Below, in pieces: positions 19,366 to 28,894 of a DNA stretch of 64,000 bases (position 1 is the stretch's first letter; every line of letters starts with the position of its first letter). Both the position numbers and the translations under genes were made by a program. Under the pieces are notes generated by a model that worked only from the letters and a program-made list of their open reading frames with translations, did no database searches and was not told the DNA's origin. The DNA lies in NCBI RefSeq assembly GCF_033449965.1, contig NZ_CP137761.1:744001-808000 (forward strand), in the 5' to 3' direction. Origin of the DNA: Bacillus sp. T3. Lineage in GTDB: Bacteria > Bacillota > Bacilli > Bacillales > Cytobacillaceae.

Positions 19366-19476
19366 GTATAAATTTTCAGCGGAGTTGCTTATTCGACGTA
19401 GGTGAAAATTTTAGGAATAAAGTATAAGCGCAACTACGCCTCTGTCTTCGCCTTTACAGGCTTGCCAATCGGCGAG
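19366..19476. repeat. Imperfect inverted-repeat element
   Basis: AATTTTCA (19371) pairs with TGAAAATT (19403), and GGAGTTGCTTA (19381) pairs imperfectly with TAAGCGCAACTACGCC (19425-19440). A TCGCC/GGCGA hairpin with a T-rich tail follows at 19448-19485. The block looks like a small non-coding palindromic repeat of the MITE/REP type seen in Bacillus intergenic regions. Confidence 0.45.
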
Positions 19477-19659
19477 TTTTCTTTATTTCAACCCTATGCG
19501 GAACGGTAACAATTATCGAACTACTTTCATTGTTAGAGAAACCCAATAATAGTATAATAAAAAGAATAAAGCATATATAACTTGAGTATCTTGTTCAAAG
19601 GACTCAGTAGCATTTGTCGCAGTACATGCGCTTTTCAAAAAAGATTGAGGTGTTAAGAA

Positions 19660-20118
19660 ATGCAAAGGGTCACAAATTGTGTATTAATAAAGGAAAATAA
19701 AATCCTTCTTTTGCAAAAACCTCGTCGTGGCTGGTGGGTGGCACCTGGTGGAAAAATGGAGCGCGGTGAATCGGTAAAGGACTCTTGCATCCGAGAATTT
19801 CGAGAAGAAACTGGGATTTATTTGAAAAACCCCAATATTAAGGGGATTTTTACATTTATCATGGTTGATGGTGATAAAGTTCTTTCAGAATGGATGATGT
19901 TTACCTTTGTTGCTACCGACGCAGAAGGCCCTACACTCCACGAATCAGATGAAGGGAAAATTGCCTGGCATGATTTGGATCAAATTAACAACCTGCCAAT
20001 GGCTGAAGGAGACCACCATATCATCGAATATATGATTCATGGAAAAGGAATCATATATGGGACATTTACATACACACCGGATTTTAAGTTAATGGCATAT
20101 CGACTGGATCCGAGCTAA
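19660..20118 (+). CDS. yvcI: Nudix hydrolase, YvcI-like
   Basis: A 152-residue Nudix pyrophosphohydrolase. The Nudix box is complete: GGKMERGESVKDSCIREFREETG (about residues 29-51), with the REFREE catalytic core that binds magnesium. The physiological substrate is unknown. It heads the conserved yvcI-rapZ-yvcK-whiA-crh cluster, 21 bases before rapZ. Confidence 0.88.
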   Translation: MQRVTNCVLIKENKILLLQKPRRGWWVAPGGKMERGESVKDSCIREFREETGIYLKNPNIKGIFTFIMVDGDKVLSEWMMFTFVATDAEGPTLHESDEGKIAWHDLDQINNLPMAEGDHHIIEYMIHGKGIIYGTFTYTPDFKLMAYRLDPS

Positions 20119-20139
20119 ACGAGTAATGGAGGGAAGCAA

Positions 20140-21033
20140 ATGAGTACAGGTGCAACGAATGAAACCCAAATGGTCATCATCACAGGCATGTCAGGAGCAG
20201 GAAAAACAGTAGCCATTCAAAGCTTCGAAGATATAGGTTTTTTCTGTGTCGATAACCTACCGCCTACTTTGTTACCCAAGTTTTTAGAGCTGATGAAGGA
20301 GTCAGAAAACAAAATGAATAAAGTAGCGTTAGTAATGGACTTAAGAGGTAGAGAATTTTTTGATTCCCTTTTTAAGGCATTAGATGAGCTAAGTGAAACC
20401 TCTTGGGTAACTCCACAAATTTTGTTCCTTGATGCCGATGATTCCACTCTTGTTCGCCGATACAAGGAGACGCGACGGTTTCATCCATTGGCACCATCAG
20501 GTCTTCCTTTAGAAGGGATAAAGCTCGAACGTGAATTATTAGAGGAATTAAAAGGCAGAGCCCAATTAATTTATAATACATCGCTAATGAAACCGAAGGA
20601 TCTTCGTGAGAAAATCTTAACCGAATTTTCAGTCAACAAGCAGACGATTTTTACTGTTAATGTTATGTCTTTCGGTTTTAAGCATGGAATCCCGATTGAT
20701 GCAGACCTTGTTTTTGATGTCCGTTTTCTCCCAAATCCTCACTATATTGAAGCAATGCGTCCAAAAACAGGTCTTGATGATGATGTTTCAAGCTATGTTT
20801 TAAAATGGAACGAAACCCATAAATTTTTAGAGAAAGTAACTGAACTGCTTGCTTTTATGCTCCCGCACTATAAGCGAGAAGGAAAAGCCCAACTGGTGAT
20901 TGCTATCGGCTGCACTGGAGGTCAGCATCGCTCTGTTGCTTTAGCTGAACATATTGGACATTTTTTTGAAGGGGATTATCAAACCCGTATTAGTCACCGC
21001 GACATTGATAAAAGGAAGGAAAAAATAACATGA
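20140..21033 (+). CDS. rapZ: RNase adapter protein RapZ / YvcJ nucleotide-binding protein
   Basis: A 297-residue P-loop protein. The Walker A is GMSGAGKT (residues about 16-23). The C-terminal domain shows IGCTGGQHRSVALAEHI and ends in the basic SHRDIDKRK. In E. coli RapZ senses glucosamine-6-phosphate metabolism through sRNA decay; in B. subtilis YvcJ binds and hydrolyses nucleotides and affects competence. It overlaps yvcK by four bases. Confidence 0.93.
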   Translation: MSTGATNETQMVIITGMSGAGKTVAIQSFEDIGFFCVDNLPPTLLPKFLELMKESENKMNKVALVMDLRGREFFDSLFKALDELSETSWVTPQILFLDADDSTLVRRYKETRRFHPLAPSGLPLEGIKLERELLEELKGRAQLIYNTSLMKPKDLREKILTEFSVNKQTIFTVNVMSFGFKHGIPIDADLVFDVRFLPNPHYIEAMRPKTGLDDDVSSYVLKWNETHKFLEKVTELLAFMLPHYKREGKAQLVIAIGCTGGQHRSVALAEHIGHFFEGDYQTRISHRDIDKRKEKIT

Positions 21034-21998
21034 CTACAAGTCGACAACCTAGAATTGTCATCATAGGCGGTGGAACAGGGTTACCTGTTCTACTGCGGGG
21101 GTTGAAACAATATCCTGTTGATATCACAGCTATTGTAACGGTTGCCGATGACGGTGGGAGCTCTGGGAGATTGCGTGACGACCTACATATCCCGCCACCA
21201 GGGGATGTTCGCAATGTTTTAGCTGCGTTGTCAGATGTTGAACCACTGATTGAAGAAATGTTTCAACACCGATTTAAGACTAAAAATGAGCTTTCAGGTC
21301 ACTCCTTAGGGAATTTAATCCTCGCTGCAATGACATCTATAACAGGGAATTTTGTTCATGCTATTCAAGAAATGTCCAAAGTCTTAAATGTTCACGGTAA
21401 GGTATTACCTGCAGCTAATCATGGTGTTGTTTTGCACGCTGAACTAGAAGATGGTACGATTGTATCCGGTGAATCAAAAATCCCCTTTTCGGGCAAAAAA
21501 ATTAAAAAAGTATTTTTAACTCCAAAAAGAATCAAGGCCCTTCCTGAATCAGTAGCGGCTATTTACCAAGCAGATTTACTCATAATAGGTCCGGGAAGCC
21601 TTTACACAAGTATTCTGCCGAATCTGCTAGTTCCGGAGCTAGGGAAAGCAGTTTGTGCCACACAGGCAAAAAAGGTTTATATCTGTAATTTGATGACACA
21701 AGCTGGCGAGACATTGGACTATACAGCAAGTGATCACGTAAAAGCGATTTACGATCATATGAATTGCAGGTTTATCGATACGATTCTCGTTAATAATAAA
21801 CCGATACCTAAGGAGATACAGGAGCGGTATCAAAAGGAATATGCTGAACCTGTTTATTTCGATGTACCAAATCTGTTAGAATTGGGTGTTGAATTGCTTG
21901 AGGATGAATTTATTTGTCTTCAAGCAGGTGCGATCCGCCATGATACGAACAAAGTGGCAGAAATATTATTTTCTTTACTAGAACATGAAACAAAATAG
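21030..21998 (+). CDS. yvcK: Gluconeogenesis factor / UDP-sugar-binding protein YvcK
   Basis: A CofD-like Rossmann-fold protein of 322 aa, with GGGTGLPVLLRGLK near the N-terminus and DDGGSSGRLRDDL after it. In B. subtilis YvcK binds UDP-sugars and is needed for growth and cell shape on gluconeogenic carbon sources. Start ATG overlaps the rapZ stop. Confidence 0.93.
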   Translation: MTTSRQPRIVIIGGGTGLPVLLRGLKQYPVDITAIVTVADDGGSSGRLRDDLHIPPPGDVRNVLAALSDVEPLIEEMFQHRFKTKNELSGHSLGNLILAAMTSITGNFVHAIQEMSKVLNVHGKVLPAANHGVVLHAELEDGTIVSGESKIPFSGKKIKKVFLTPKRIKALPESVAAIYQADLLIIGPGSLYTSILPNLLVPELGKAVCATQAKKVYICNLMTQAGETLDYTASDHVKAIYDHMNCRFIDTILVNNKPIPKEIQERYQKEYAEPVYFDVPNLLELGVELLEDEFICLQAGAIRHDTNKVAEILFSLLEHETK

Positions 21999-22051
21999 GG
22001 GTATCAAGCGTAATACTTTAAGATACTGGTCGCGGATGGAGGTGATTTAAG

Positions 22052-22998
22052 GTGTCTTTCGCTTCAGAAACAAAAAAAGAACTTACGAATATCGAAGTAA
22101 AAGCATGCTGTAGTAAATCCGAACTCTCCGCTTTAATTCGCATGAATGGCTCCCTGTCGTTCTCAAATCGTAAACTTATTGTAGATATTCAAACTGAGAA
22201 TGCTGCAATTGCTAGAAGGATTTATACCTTAATCAAGAAGAACTACGAGGTGCAGGTTGAATTGCTTGTTCGAAAGAAAATGCGCTTAAAAAAGAACAAT
22301 GTCTATATTGTTCGGCTTTCAGATCAGGCAAAACCAATCCTTGAGGATTTAAAGATTTTAGGCGATGGTTTTACCTTCGTTCATAATATCTCCGAAGAAT
22401 TGATTAAAAAGAAATGTTGTAAGCGTTCTTATTTGCGTGGTGCCTTCCTTGCAGGAGGTTCTGTGAATAATCCAGAAACCTCCTCCTATCATTTGGAAAT
22501 CTCCTCCATGTATAAAGAACATAATGACTCTTTGTGTGAATTGATGAACACATTTTCGCTTAACAGCAAAACGTTGGAGCGGAAAAAGGGTACATTACCT
22601 ACCTAAAGGAAGCAGAGAAAATAACCGAATTGCTAAATATCATTGGAGCGCATAACGCGTTATTAAGATTTGAAGATATTCGCATTGTCCGAGATATGAG
22701 AAACTCTGTGAACCGTTTGGTAAACTGTGAAACAGCCAACCTTAATAAAACGATTGGGGCTGCATTAAGACAGGTTGAAAACATTCGATATATTGAGCAA
22801 TCAGTTGGGTTGCAGATTTTACCTGGAAAGCTACGAGAAATTGCGGAACTTCGCGTTAATTATCAAGATGTCACGTTAAAAGAATTAGGAGAAATGGTTT
22901 CGGGTGGTGCCATTAGTAAATCTGGAATTAATCATCGACTTAGAAAAATTGATGAAATTGCCGACAAACTAAGGGCAGGAAGTCCGGTAACAAAATAG
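22052..22998 (+). CDS. whiA: DNA-binding protein WhiA (frameshift)
   Basis: WhiA combines a LAGLIDADG homing-endonuclease-like fold with a C-terminal helix-turn-helix and affects division and chromosome segregation. Seen: SFASETKKELTNIE at the N-terminus, the RGAFLAGGSVNNPE segment, and the HTH region LKELGEMVSGGAISKSGINHRLRKI. The start is GTG 22052 after GGAGGTGAT. One A is missing from the run at 22583-22587, breaking ERKKGYITYLKEAEK. Corrected length is about 315 aa. A homopolymer error is likely. Confidence 0.9.
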
Positions 22999-23022
22999 AG
23001 AAAACAAAAGGGGAGAAATGGC

Positions 23023-23280
23023 ATGTTAGAAAAACAAGTAAAGGTCAAACTGAAAACAGGTTTACAAGCACGTCCTGCTGCACTATTCGTCCAAGAAGCC
23101 AACCGGCTTTCATCAGATATTTTCCTGGAAAAGGGTGGGAAAAAGGTAAATGCTAAAAGCATTATGGGTTTAATGAGTTTGGCGATTAGCTCGGGATCAG
23201 AAGTCTCGTTAATGGCTAATGGTAGTGATGAAACAGAAGCAATTGAAGCCCTGTGCAAGTACATTTGTGATGAAGCATAA
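23023..23280 (+). CDS. crh: Catabolite repression HPr-like protein Crh
   Basis: An 85-residue HPr paralogue. It keeps the regulatory serine in KSIMGLMSLA (Ser46) but has Gln instead of the active-site His at position 15 (GLQARPAALF). It is therefore a substrate of HprK but not of PTS enzyme I, as known for Crh. It acts with CcpA in carbon catabolite repression. It lies 24 bases after whiA and ends the cluster. Confidence 0.95.
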   Translation: MLEKQVKVKLKTGLQARPAALFVQEANRLSSDIFLEKGGKKVNAKSIMGLMSLAISSGSEVSLMANGSDETEAIEALCKYICDEA

Positions 23281-23282
23281 AA

Positions 23283-23319
23283 AAACTCGCGCTCCAAAGT
23301 TGAGCGCGAGTTTTTTTTA
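23283..23319 (+). terminator. Strong terminator after crh
   Basis: ACTCGCGCTC / GAGCGCGAGT 10-bp stem followed by eight T. It may also serve clpP from the other side. Confidence 0.85.
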
Positions 23320-23355
23320 TGTAGGAAAGCTTTTTTAAAGCTTTCGCCATGATTA

Positions 23356-23956
23356 TTATTTTTTATCAACAGCAGTACTGCGTTCGATAATGTGATCAAC
23401 TAAGCCGTATTCTTTAGCTCGATCAGCTGTCATAAAGTTATCGCGCTCTGTGTCACGCTCAATTACTTCCAATGGCTGACCAGTACGTTCAGCTAAAATT
23501 CCGTTTAGTTTATCGCGTAGGAAAAGAATACGCTTTGCAGCGATTTCAATTTCAGTTGCTTGCCCTTGTGCTCCACCAAGTGGTTGGTGAATCATTACTT
23601 CCGCATTTGGTAAAGCATATCGTTTGCCTTTCGTTCCTGCTGCAAGTAAGAATGCTCCCATGGAAGCAGCCATACCGATACAGATTGTTTGAACATCTGG
23701 CTTAATAAATTGCATAGTGTCATAGATTGCCATTCCTGGCAGTGATACTACCACCAGGGCTGTTAATGTAAATAGATATATCTTTTTCAGGATTTTCGGC
23801 TTCTAGAAATAGCAATTGGGCAACAATTGAATTGGCTACATTATCATCAATGGCGCTACCAAGCATGATAATCCGGCCTTTTAATAGGCGAGAATAAATG
23901 TCGTATGCGCGCTCGCCGCGGTTTGTTTGTTCAATTACTGTAGGAATCAAATTCAT
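23356..23956 (-). CDS. clpP: ATP-dependent Clp protease proteolytic subunit (frameshift)
   Basis: Serine protease core of ClpXP and ClpCP. Catalytic Ser lies in GMAASMGAF, His in MIHQPLGG and Asp in the ERDTERDNFM region. The start is ATG 23956, after AAAGGAGG. One extra T at 23737 (forward strand CCTGG, 23735-23739) shifts the frame; without it the minus strand reads SPGGSITAGMAIYDTMQF. Corrected length is about 199 aa, normal. Transcribed opposite to crh and controlled by a CtsR site upstream. Confidence 0.93.
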
Positions 23957-24047
23957 TTTTCTGTTCCTCCTTTGATCTTAATCACTCATGGGAATAGTCC
24001 CACATTTTTCTAAGTCTTTAAGGTGTTAAAAATTCTTATGTATTGTT

Positions 24048-24077
24048 ATCATACACTGATGGTCAATTAAGGTCAAA
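24048..24077 (-). promoter_or_regulatory. clpP promoter overlapped by a CtsR operator
   Basis: On the minus strand TTGACC (24076-24071), a 17-base spacer, then TATGAT (24053-24048). The forward strand carries GGTCAAT-TAA-GGTCAAA at 24061-24077, the CtsR heptad direct repeat spaced by three, covering the -35 region. CtsR represses clp genes until heat shock. From here to 24327 I see no gene; the open frame at 24104 lacks family features and a ribosome site. Confidence 0.85.
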
Positions 24078-24327
24078 CGAATCGCCTCAGGATTCTAAAG
24101 GATTTGTTCGACAACTCTGTGATTGACCTATTTAGCCGATTTGTATTTATGACGGACCAAAATGACTATGCATTTCAGCTTAACCGCATTCAAATGTTTT
24201 TAAACAAGATTGTGTTGATTTCCACTGCATGCACTCTCTTTCCTCAAGGGAGTCTCACTCATTTCCGATCCAACCAACGCACTAAACAATATACTATCTT
24301 TTCTTATCCATGCCTTTTTCTACAAAG

Positions 24328-24361
24328 AAAAAACCTCTTACCTAAAAGGCAAGAGGTTTTT
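24328..24361 (-). terminator. Terminator of the tRNA-Arg gene
   Basis: AACCTCTT ... AAGAGGTT inverted repeat flanked by A and T runs, downstream of the tRNA on the minus strand. Confidence 0.75.
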
Positions 24362-24365
24362 GGTA

Positions 24366-24437
24366 CGCCCTCGGAGGGAATCGAACCCCCATTTTAAGAA
24401 CCGGAATCTTACGTGCTATCCGTTGCACCACGAGGGC
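24366..24437 (-). tRNA. tRNA-Arg (anticodon CCG)
   Basis: The minus strand folds as a 72-nt cloverleaf. Acceptor GCCCTCG pairs with CGAGGGC. The D arm has GTGC/GCAC. The anticodon stem TAAGA/TCTTA encloses loop TTCCGGT with anticodon CCG. The T loop is TTCGATT. The 3' CCA is not encoded. It decodes CGG. B. subtilis has a single tRNA-Arg gene in the same neighbourhood. Confidence 0.92.
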
Positions 24438-24618
24438 ATATAGAAAATTACGGTACGTTTTAATATTATATGGTATGATACGCCTGTTGGCAAGTTTTTT
24501 CTGCTTATACAAGAACTTATGATTAGGGTTTTAAATTAACACTCAACATTTACTAAAATTTTATATATGATAGATATAAATCATAAATTTTCTGAAAACA
24601 TCAAAGGAGGAGAGGTAG

Positions 24619-25936
24619 ATGGAGTTAAGACCAGGGTTATCGCAGCAGCAAACAATGAAACTAACAATGACACAGGAGCTTTCTCAAGCGATTGCGTTAT
24701 TACAATATTCATCTGTAGAGCTTGTTGATTTTTTAGAAAATAAAGCACTTGAGAATCCACTACTTCAAATTAAAAAAAGCCAAAGAGATGTCGTTCGTCC
24801 GAAAAAAAAGGGGAATGGCAAAAATTCAAATGATAAGGCATGGATTGAGCAATTAAGTGATCAACGGTTTACGCTAGCAGACCATTTGACCCCTCAAATT
24901 CAAGATTTATCAATAAGTCCAAAACAAAAGCAGCTGTTAAATCACTACATATTTCATCTCGATGACAATGGATATTTTACCTGGAGACCTGCAGGAAATA
25001 GCGAATCAATTTAGAATTCCATTTTCAGAAGCTGAGATGTATTTATTGATTTTACAAAAGTTCGATCCTGCCGGTATTGGCGCTCGAAATCTTAGGGAGT
25101 GTCTTCTCATTCAAATCCAACGACTTGGAAGTGAAAATGAACTGGCACAAACGATCGTTTCTGAGCATTTTACGATGTTTGCGGAGAAAAAATGGAAAGC
25201 GCTTGCAAGGGTATTGGAGATCGATGTTAAAGAGATTCAACACGTATTTGATTTTATTTTAACCTTAAATCCAAAGCCAGGGGCTGCGTTTCATTTCGAG
25301 AGAGCAGCGTATGTCGTTCCTGATGTAATGGTTGTTCAGGAAGGTGAACAGTTTATCGTTCAATTATTTGATAGCATTATTCCAAAAATCGAATTGAATA
25401 AAGAATATATCTCGAATATATCTTCTTATCATGATAAAACGGTAAAGGAGTTTATTCATGATAAACAACAGGATTTTCACTGGATCGTCAGGAGCTTAGA
25501 GCAACGTCAAAAGACCATTCTAAATGTAACAAGTAAAATTGTGGAGAAACAAATCGCTTATTTTGAAAAAGGTCCGAGTTATCTTAAACCAATGACGATG
25601 AAGGAAATTTCAGAGGAAATAGGTATCCATGAATCAACTGTGAGCAGGGCAGTCAGGGAAAAATATGTTCAAACTCCATTTGGAACGGTTGAATTGAAAT
25701 CTTTCTTTACCAATGGGATTGAGTCAGTCTCCGATGAATCCATGTCCTCCAGTAAGGTAAAAGAAGCAATGGAGAAATTCTTTAAAGAGGAAAATAAGCA
25801 AAAACCTTTATCGGATTTAGAAATGGTTCAACTATTAAAAGAGAAACAAGGCATCATTGTTTCACGAAGAACGGTCGCAAAGTATCGTGAGCAGCTAGGA
25901 ATTCCATCCTCCTCAAAACGAAAAAGGTATGATTGA
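24619..25936 (+). CDS. rpoN: RNA polymerase sigma-54 factor (frameshift)
   Basis: Sigma-54 (SigL in Bacillus) needs enhancer-binding activators and in B. subtilis drives levanase, arginine/ornithine and branched-chain amino-acid catabolism genes. Region I is Q/L-rich (LSQQQTMKLTMTQELSQAIALLQ). The C-terminal HTH and the RpoN box RRTVAKYREQLGIP are intact. One extra T at 24982, inside CCTGG, breaks the frame; without it the sequence reads DDNGYFTGDLQEIANQF. Corrected length is about 438 aa. ATG 24619 follows AAAGGAGGAG. Confidence 0.92.
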
Positions 25937-26004
25937 TTGCTAGTCTTTTTGAAGTGGTGTATAACTGTATGTAAATGGTAAAAGTGTTTAGGAGGACGAA
26001 AATA

Positions 26005-26262
26005 GTGGAGCCGGCAACTGTTGTAACATTTTATACGAGAAAAAAATGCCATTTGTGTGAAATCGCAAAAGACATGATAATGGAACTGCAAGCAGAGTTT
26101 CCTTTTACGCTCCAAGAAGTCGATATCGACTCAGATGATCAGTTAACAGAGCTTTATGGAATTATGATTCCGGTTGTCTTAATTGATGGTGAGGAAGTTC
26201 AATATGGACGTATTGACAAATTTGTCATACGTAAACGTTTGCAAAAAAAAATATCAAATTAA
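26005..26262 (+). CDS. Glutaredoxin-family (DUF836-like) protein
   Basis: An 85-residue thioredoxin-fold protein with CxxC in TRKKCHLCEIAKDM and the cis-Pro in GIMIPVVLIDGEEV. GTG 26005 lies eight bases after GGAGGA; an in-frame ATG at 25975 precedes that site and is not used. It sits immediately before the cggR promoter, as in other Bacillaceae. Partner and substrate are unknown. Confidence 0.78.
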   Translation: MEPATVVTFYTRKKCHLCEIAKDMIMELQAEFPFTLQEVDIDSDDQLTELYGIMIPVVLIDGEEVQYGRIDKFVIRKRLQKKISN

Positions 26263-26266
26263 TGTG

Positions 26267-26295
26267 TTGTTTTTTATTTTCACTCCTGTTAGAAT
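26267..26295 (+). promoter_or_regulatory. Promoter of the cggR-gapA glycolytic operon
   Basis: TTGTTT at 26267, a 17-base spacer, then TAGAAT at 26290. It lies 36 bases upstream of the CggR operator. Confidence 0.6.
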
Positions 26296-26331
26296 AAGTT
26301 TGGGTTTAGGAGTGATTTTTTTTTAACCGAG

Positions 26332-26367
26332 TGGGACACAATATGTCTATACGGGACATAAAATGTC
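26332..26367 (+). promoter_or_regulatory. CggR operator (two tandem half-sites)
   Basis: TGGGAC-N6-TGTC at 26332-26347, four bases, then CGGGAC-N6-TGTC at 26352-26367. This matches the B. subtilis tandem CggR operator, with one mismatch in the first base. CggR bound here blocks transcription until fructose-1,6-bisphosphate is present. Confidence 0.9.
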
Positions 26368-26387
26368 CAGATAAGGAGAACATTACC

Positions 26388-27410
26388 ATGGACTCGATGA
26401 TTGAATTACAAAAAAGATTATTACCTGACCTCTTACAAGTTATGCAAAAACGCTTTACGATTCTGCAATACATACGCTTGATGCAACCAGTTGGCAGAAG
26501 AAGCTTAGCGGGAAGTCTTAGTCTAACAGAACGAGTACTGCGCAGTGAAGTTGAATTTCTAAAAGACCAAGATTTAATTGATATTTCAAGTGTAGGAATG
26601 AGTTTAACATCTGAAGGAACACAGCTATTAAAAAAGCTTGAAAATGTAATGAGGAAAATATCAGGGATTGCTGATATGGAACGGTCACTAAAGCACCAAC
26701 TTAATATTAAGAAAGCCATCATTGTTTCAGGTGATAGTGATGAATCGCCTTGGGTGAAAGGTGAGCTTGGCCGAGCAACAGCTAACTGTATGAAAGACCT
26801 GCTTAACGGTAAAAATATTATAGCTGTGACTGGTGGAACGACCATGGCATCCGTGGCTGAAATGCTAACATCAGATTTAGCAGACAAAGAGTTGCTGTTT
26901 GTACCCGCACGAGGTGGAGTTGGAGAGGTTGTGAAAAATCAAGCCAACACAATTTGTGCAACGATGGCCGAAAAAACAGGTTGTAAGCACCGAGTCTTTT
27001 ATGTTCCTGATCAAGTAAGCAAAGAAATTTATGAATCCTTTATAAAAGAGCCTTATATTGCGGAAATATTAGATTTATTGCATTCAGCTAGCATGGTTTT
27101 ACATGGGATTGGAGACGCTATAGCAATGGCAGAACGCCGTCATACTTCTCCAGAAGTTCTTGAAAAAATCAAGCAACATAAAGCTGTTGGCGAATCTTTC
27201 GGGTATTACGTTAATGAGGCTGGAGAAGTAGTTCATAAGGTTCTGACTGTAGGACTTCAGCTTGAAGATATTCACAACATTGAGCATGTTGTCGCTGTCG
27301 CAGGTGGGGCATCCAAGGCAAAAGCGATTCGTGCTTATATGAAGCAAGCTCCACCGTCAACGATTTTAATTACCGATGAAGGTGCAGCGAAACAAATGCT
27401 ATTGGGTTAA
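26388..27410 (+). CDS. cggR: Central glycolytic genes regulator CggR
   Basis: SorC/DeoR-family repressor of its own glycolytic operon, 340 aa from ATG 26388, nine bases after AAGGAG. The N-terminus is a winged HTH (QPVGRRSLAGSLSLTERVLRSEVEFL). The sugar-phosphate-binding domain follows (AVTGGTTMASVAEML, GDAIAMAERR, AVAGGASKAKAIRAY). The operator lies just upstream of its own start codon. In B. subtilis the cggR-gapA message is cut between the two genes; a small GGGGAATTTCCCC hairpin sits there at 27475-27487. Confidence 0.94.
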   Translation: MDSMIELQKRLLPDLLQVMQKRFTILQYIRLMQPVGRRSLAGSLSLTERVLRSEVEFLKDQDLIDISSVGMSLTSEGTQLLKKLENVMRKISGIADMERSLKHQLNIKKAIIVSGDSDESPWVKGELGRATANCMKDLLNGKNIIAVTGGTTMASVAEMLTSDLADKELLFVPARGGVGEVVKNQANTICATMAEKTGCKHRVFYVPDQVSKEIYESFIKEPYIAEILDLLHSASMVLHGIGDAIAMAERRHTSPEVLEKIKQHKAVGESFGYYVNEAGEVVHKVLTVGLQLEDIHNIEHVVAVAGGASKAKAIRAYMKQAPPSTILITDEGAAKQMLLG

Positions 27411-27536
27411 TCTCATTTTCACTTTATATGCATACGTTAATGGTTAGATGGGAAAAATTACAATTGTTTTTACTGGGGAATTTCCCCTTTTATATAAATA
27501 CTTAAAATCATGAACATCCTTAAGGAGGAAATAATA

Positions 27537-28544
27537 ATGGCAGTTAAAATGGGTATTAATGGATTTGGACGTATTGGACGTAATGTTTTTCGCGCAGCTT
27601 TAAATAATCCGAATGTTGAAGTAGTAGCAGTTAATGACTTAACTGATGCAAATATGCTTGCACATCTTTTACAATACGATACTGTACATGGCAAATTAGC
27701 TGAAACTGTATCTGTAGATGGTGATTTCCTAGTAGTTGGCAGCCACCGTGTAAAGGTTATTGCTGAGCGCGATCCTGCACAACTTGGCTGGGGTGACCTT
27801 GGAGTAGAAGTAGTAGTTGAATCTACTGGTCGTTTCACAGATCGTGCAAATGCTGCAAAACATCTTGAAGCAGGCGCTAAAAAAGTAATTATCTCTGCTC
27901 CAGCATCTGGTGAAGATTTAACAATCGTTATGGGTGTTAACGAAGACAAGTACGATGCAGCTAACCACCACATCGTATCAAACGCTTCTTGTACTACAAA
28001 CTGCTTAGCTCCATTTGCAAAAGTATTAAATGATAACTTTGGTATCAAGCGTGGTATGATGACAACTGTTCACTCATATACAAACGACCAACAAATCTTA
28101 GATTTACCACACAAAGATTACCGTCGTGCTCGTGCTGCTGCAGAAAACATGATCCCAACTTCAACTGGTGCTGCAAAAGCGGTTGCTCTAGTTCTTCCTG
28201 AATTAAAAGGAAAATTAAACGGTATGGCTATGCGTGTACCAACTCCAAACGTTTCTGTAGTTGACTTAGTAGCTGAGCTTGAAAAAGAAGTTACAGCTGA
28301 AGAAGTAAATGCAGCATTAAAGGCAGCAGCTGAAGGCGAATTAAAAGGTATTTTAGAATACACTGAGCTTCCACTTGTTTCTACTGACTTTAACGGAAGC
28401 ACAGCATCTTCTACAATTGACGCTGATTCTACAATGGTTATGGAAGGCACCATGGTTAAAGTTCTTTCTTGGTACGATAACGAAACTGGTTATTCTAACC
28501 GTGTAGTAGATCTTGCTGATTTTATGGGTAAAAAAGGCTTCTAA
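27537..28544 (+). CDS. gapA: Glyceraldehyde-3-phosphate dehydrogenase, glycolytic
   Basis: NAD-dependent GapA, 335 aa. The Rossmann motif NGFGRIGRNVFRAAL is at the N-terminus and the catalytic Cys lies in SNASCTTNCLAP. ATG 27537 follows TAAGGAGG. The position after cggR marks it as the glycolytic rather than the gluconeogenic (GapB) isozyme. Confidence 0.96.
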   Translation: MAVKMGINGFGRIGRNVFRAALNNPNVEVVAVNDLTDANMLAHLLQYDTVHGKLAETVSVDGDFLVVGSHRVKVIAERDPAQLGWGDLGVEVVVESTGRFTDRANAAKHLEAGAKKVIISAPASGEDLTIVMGVNEDKYDAANHHIVSNASCTTNCLAPFAKVLNDNFGIKRGMMTTVHSYTNDQQILDLPHKDYRRARAAAENMIPTSTGAAKAVALVLPELKGKLNGMAMRVPTPNVSVVDLVAELEKEVTAEEVNAALKAAAEGELKGILEYTELPLVSTDFNGSTASSTIDADSTMVMEGTMVKVLSWYDNETGYSNRVVDLADFMGKKGF

Positions 28545-28636
28545 TATTGGATATTCATTCCATAAACGTCTATAATGGTATAGGGTGTGTGTCTAAACAC
28601 AACTGCTAACCAATATTCAAAAGAGCGAGTTCATTA

Positions 28637-28712
28637 AATTCCCTGATCATCAGGGAATTGCCAATAGGACGAAATAAAAGGGGAGCGGGGATGATTCCCC
28701 ACTCCCTTTTTA
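28637..28712 (+). terminator. Palindrome and terminator after gapA
   Basis: A perfect 11-bp palindrome around a central C (AATTCCCTGAT ... ATCAGGGAATT, 28637-28659) is followed by a second hairpin, GGGAG-GGGGA ... TCCCC-CTCCC, with a T run at 28676-28712. This should end much of the cggR-gapA transcript and separate gapA levels from the downstream genes. Confidence 0.75.
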
Positions 28713-28800
28713 TATTTATTTCGAATCTTGAAAATTTAGGTTAGCGTGTATTTAAGACATTCCGGAAAACCGTTACGAGCAAACTTATTTTTTAAAAAGG

Positions 28801-28868
28801 TTTGTTAATGCACATTGTTGATTGGAGCGAGCACCTGCTGCTGAAATCAACAAGCTAATTAACAAAGC
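28801..28868. repeat. Short copy of the TGTTGATTGGAGCG Bacillaceae repeat
   Basis: TGTTGATTGGAGCG is joined directly to GCACCTGCTGCTGAAATCAACA, flanked by TTTGTTAAT and ATTAACAAA. It looks like an internal-deletion form of the longer repeat at 35046-35235. The 350-base gapA-pgk gap holds this, the terminator above and no gene. Confidence 0.6.
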
Positions 28869-28894
28869 CCCCAAAAAAAGGAGGACCATCCTGT

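Noticed and set aside
24104..24397. Open frame of 97 codons between clpP and the tRNA gene
   Set aside because: It runs into the tRNA terminator and tRNA, lacks a ribosome site and shows no recognisable domain.
27510..27536. Earlier ATG for GapA
   Set aside because: It lies before the AAGGAGG ribosome site, and the conserved N-terminus begins at ATG 27537.
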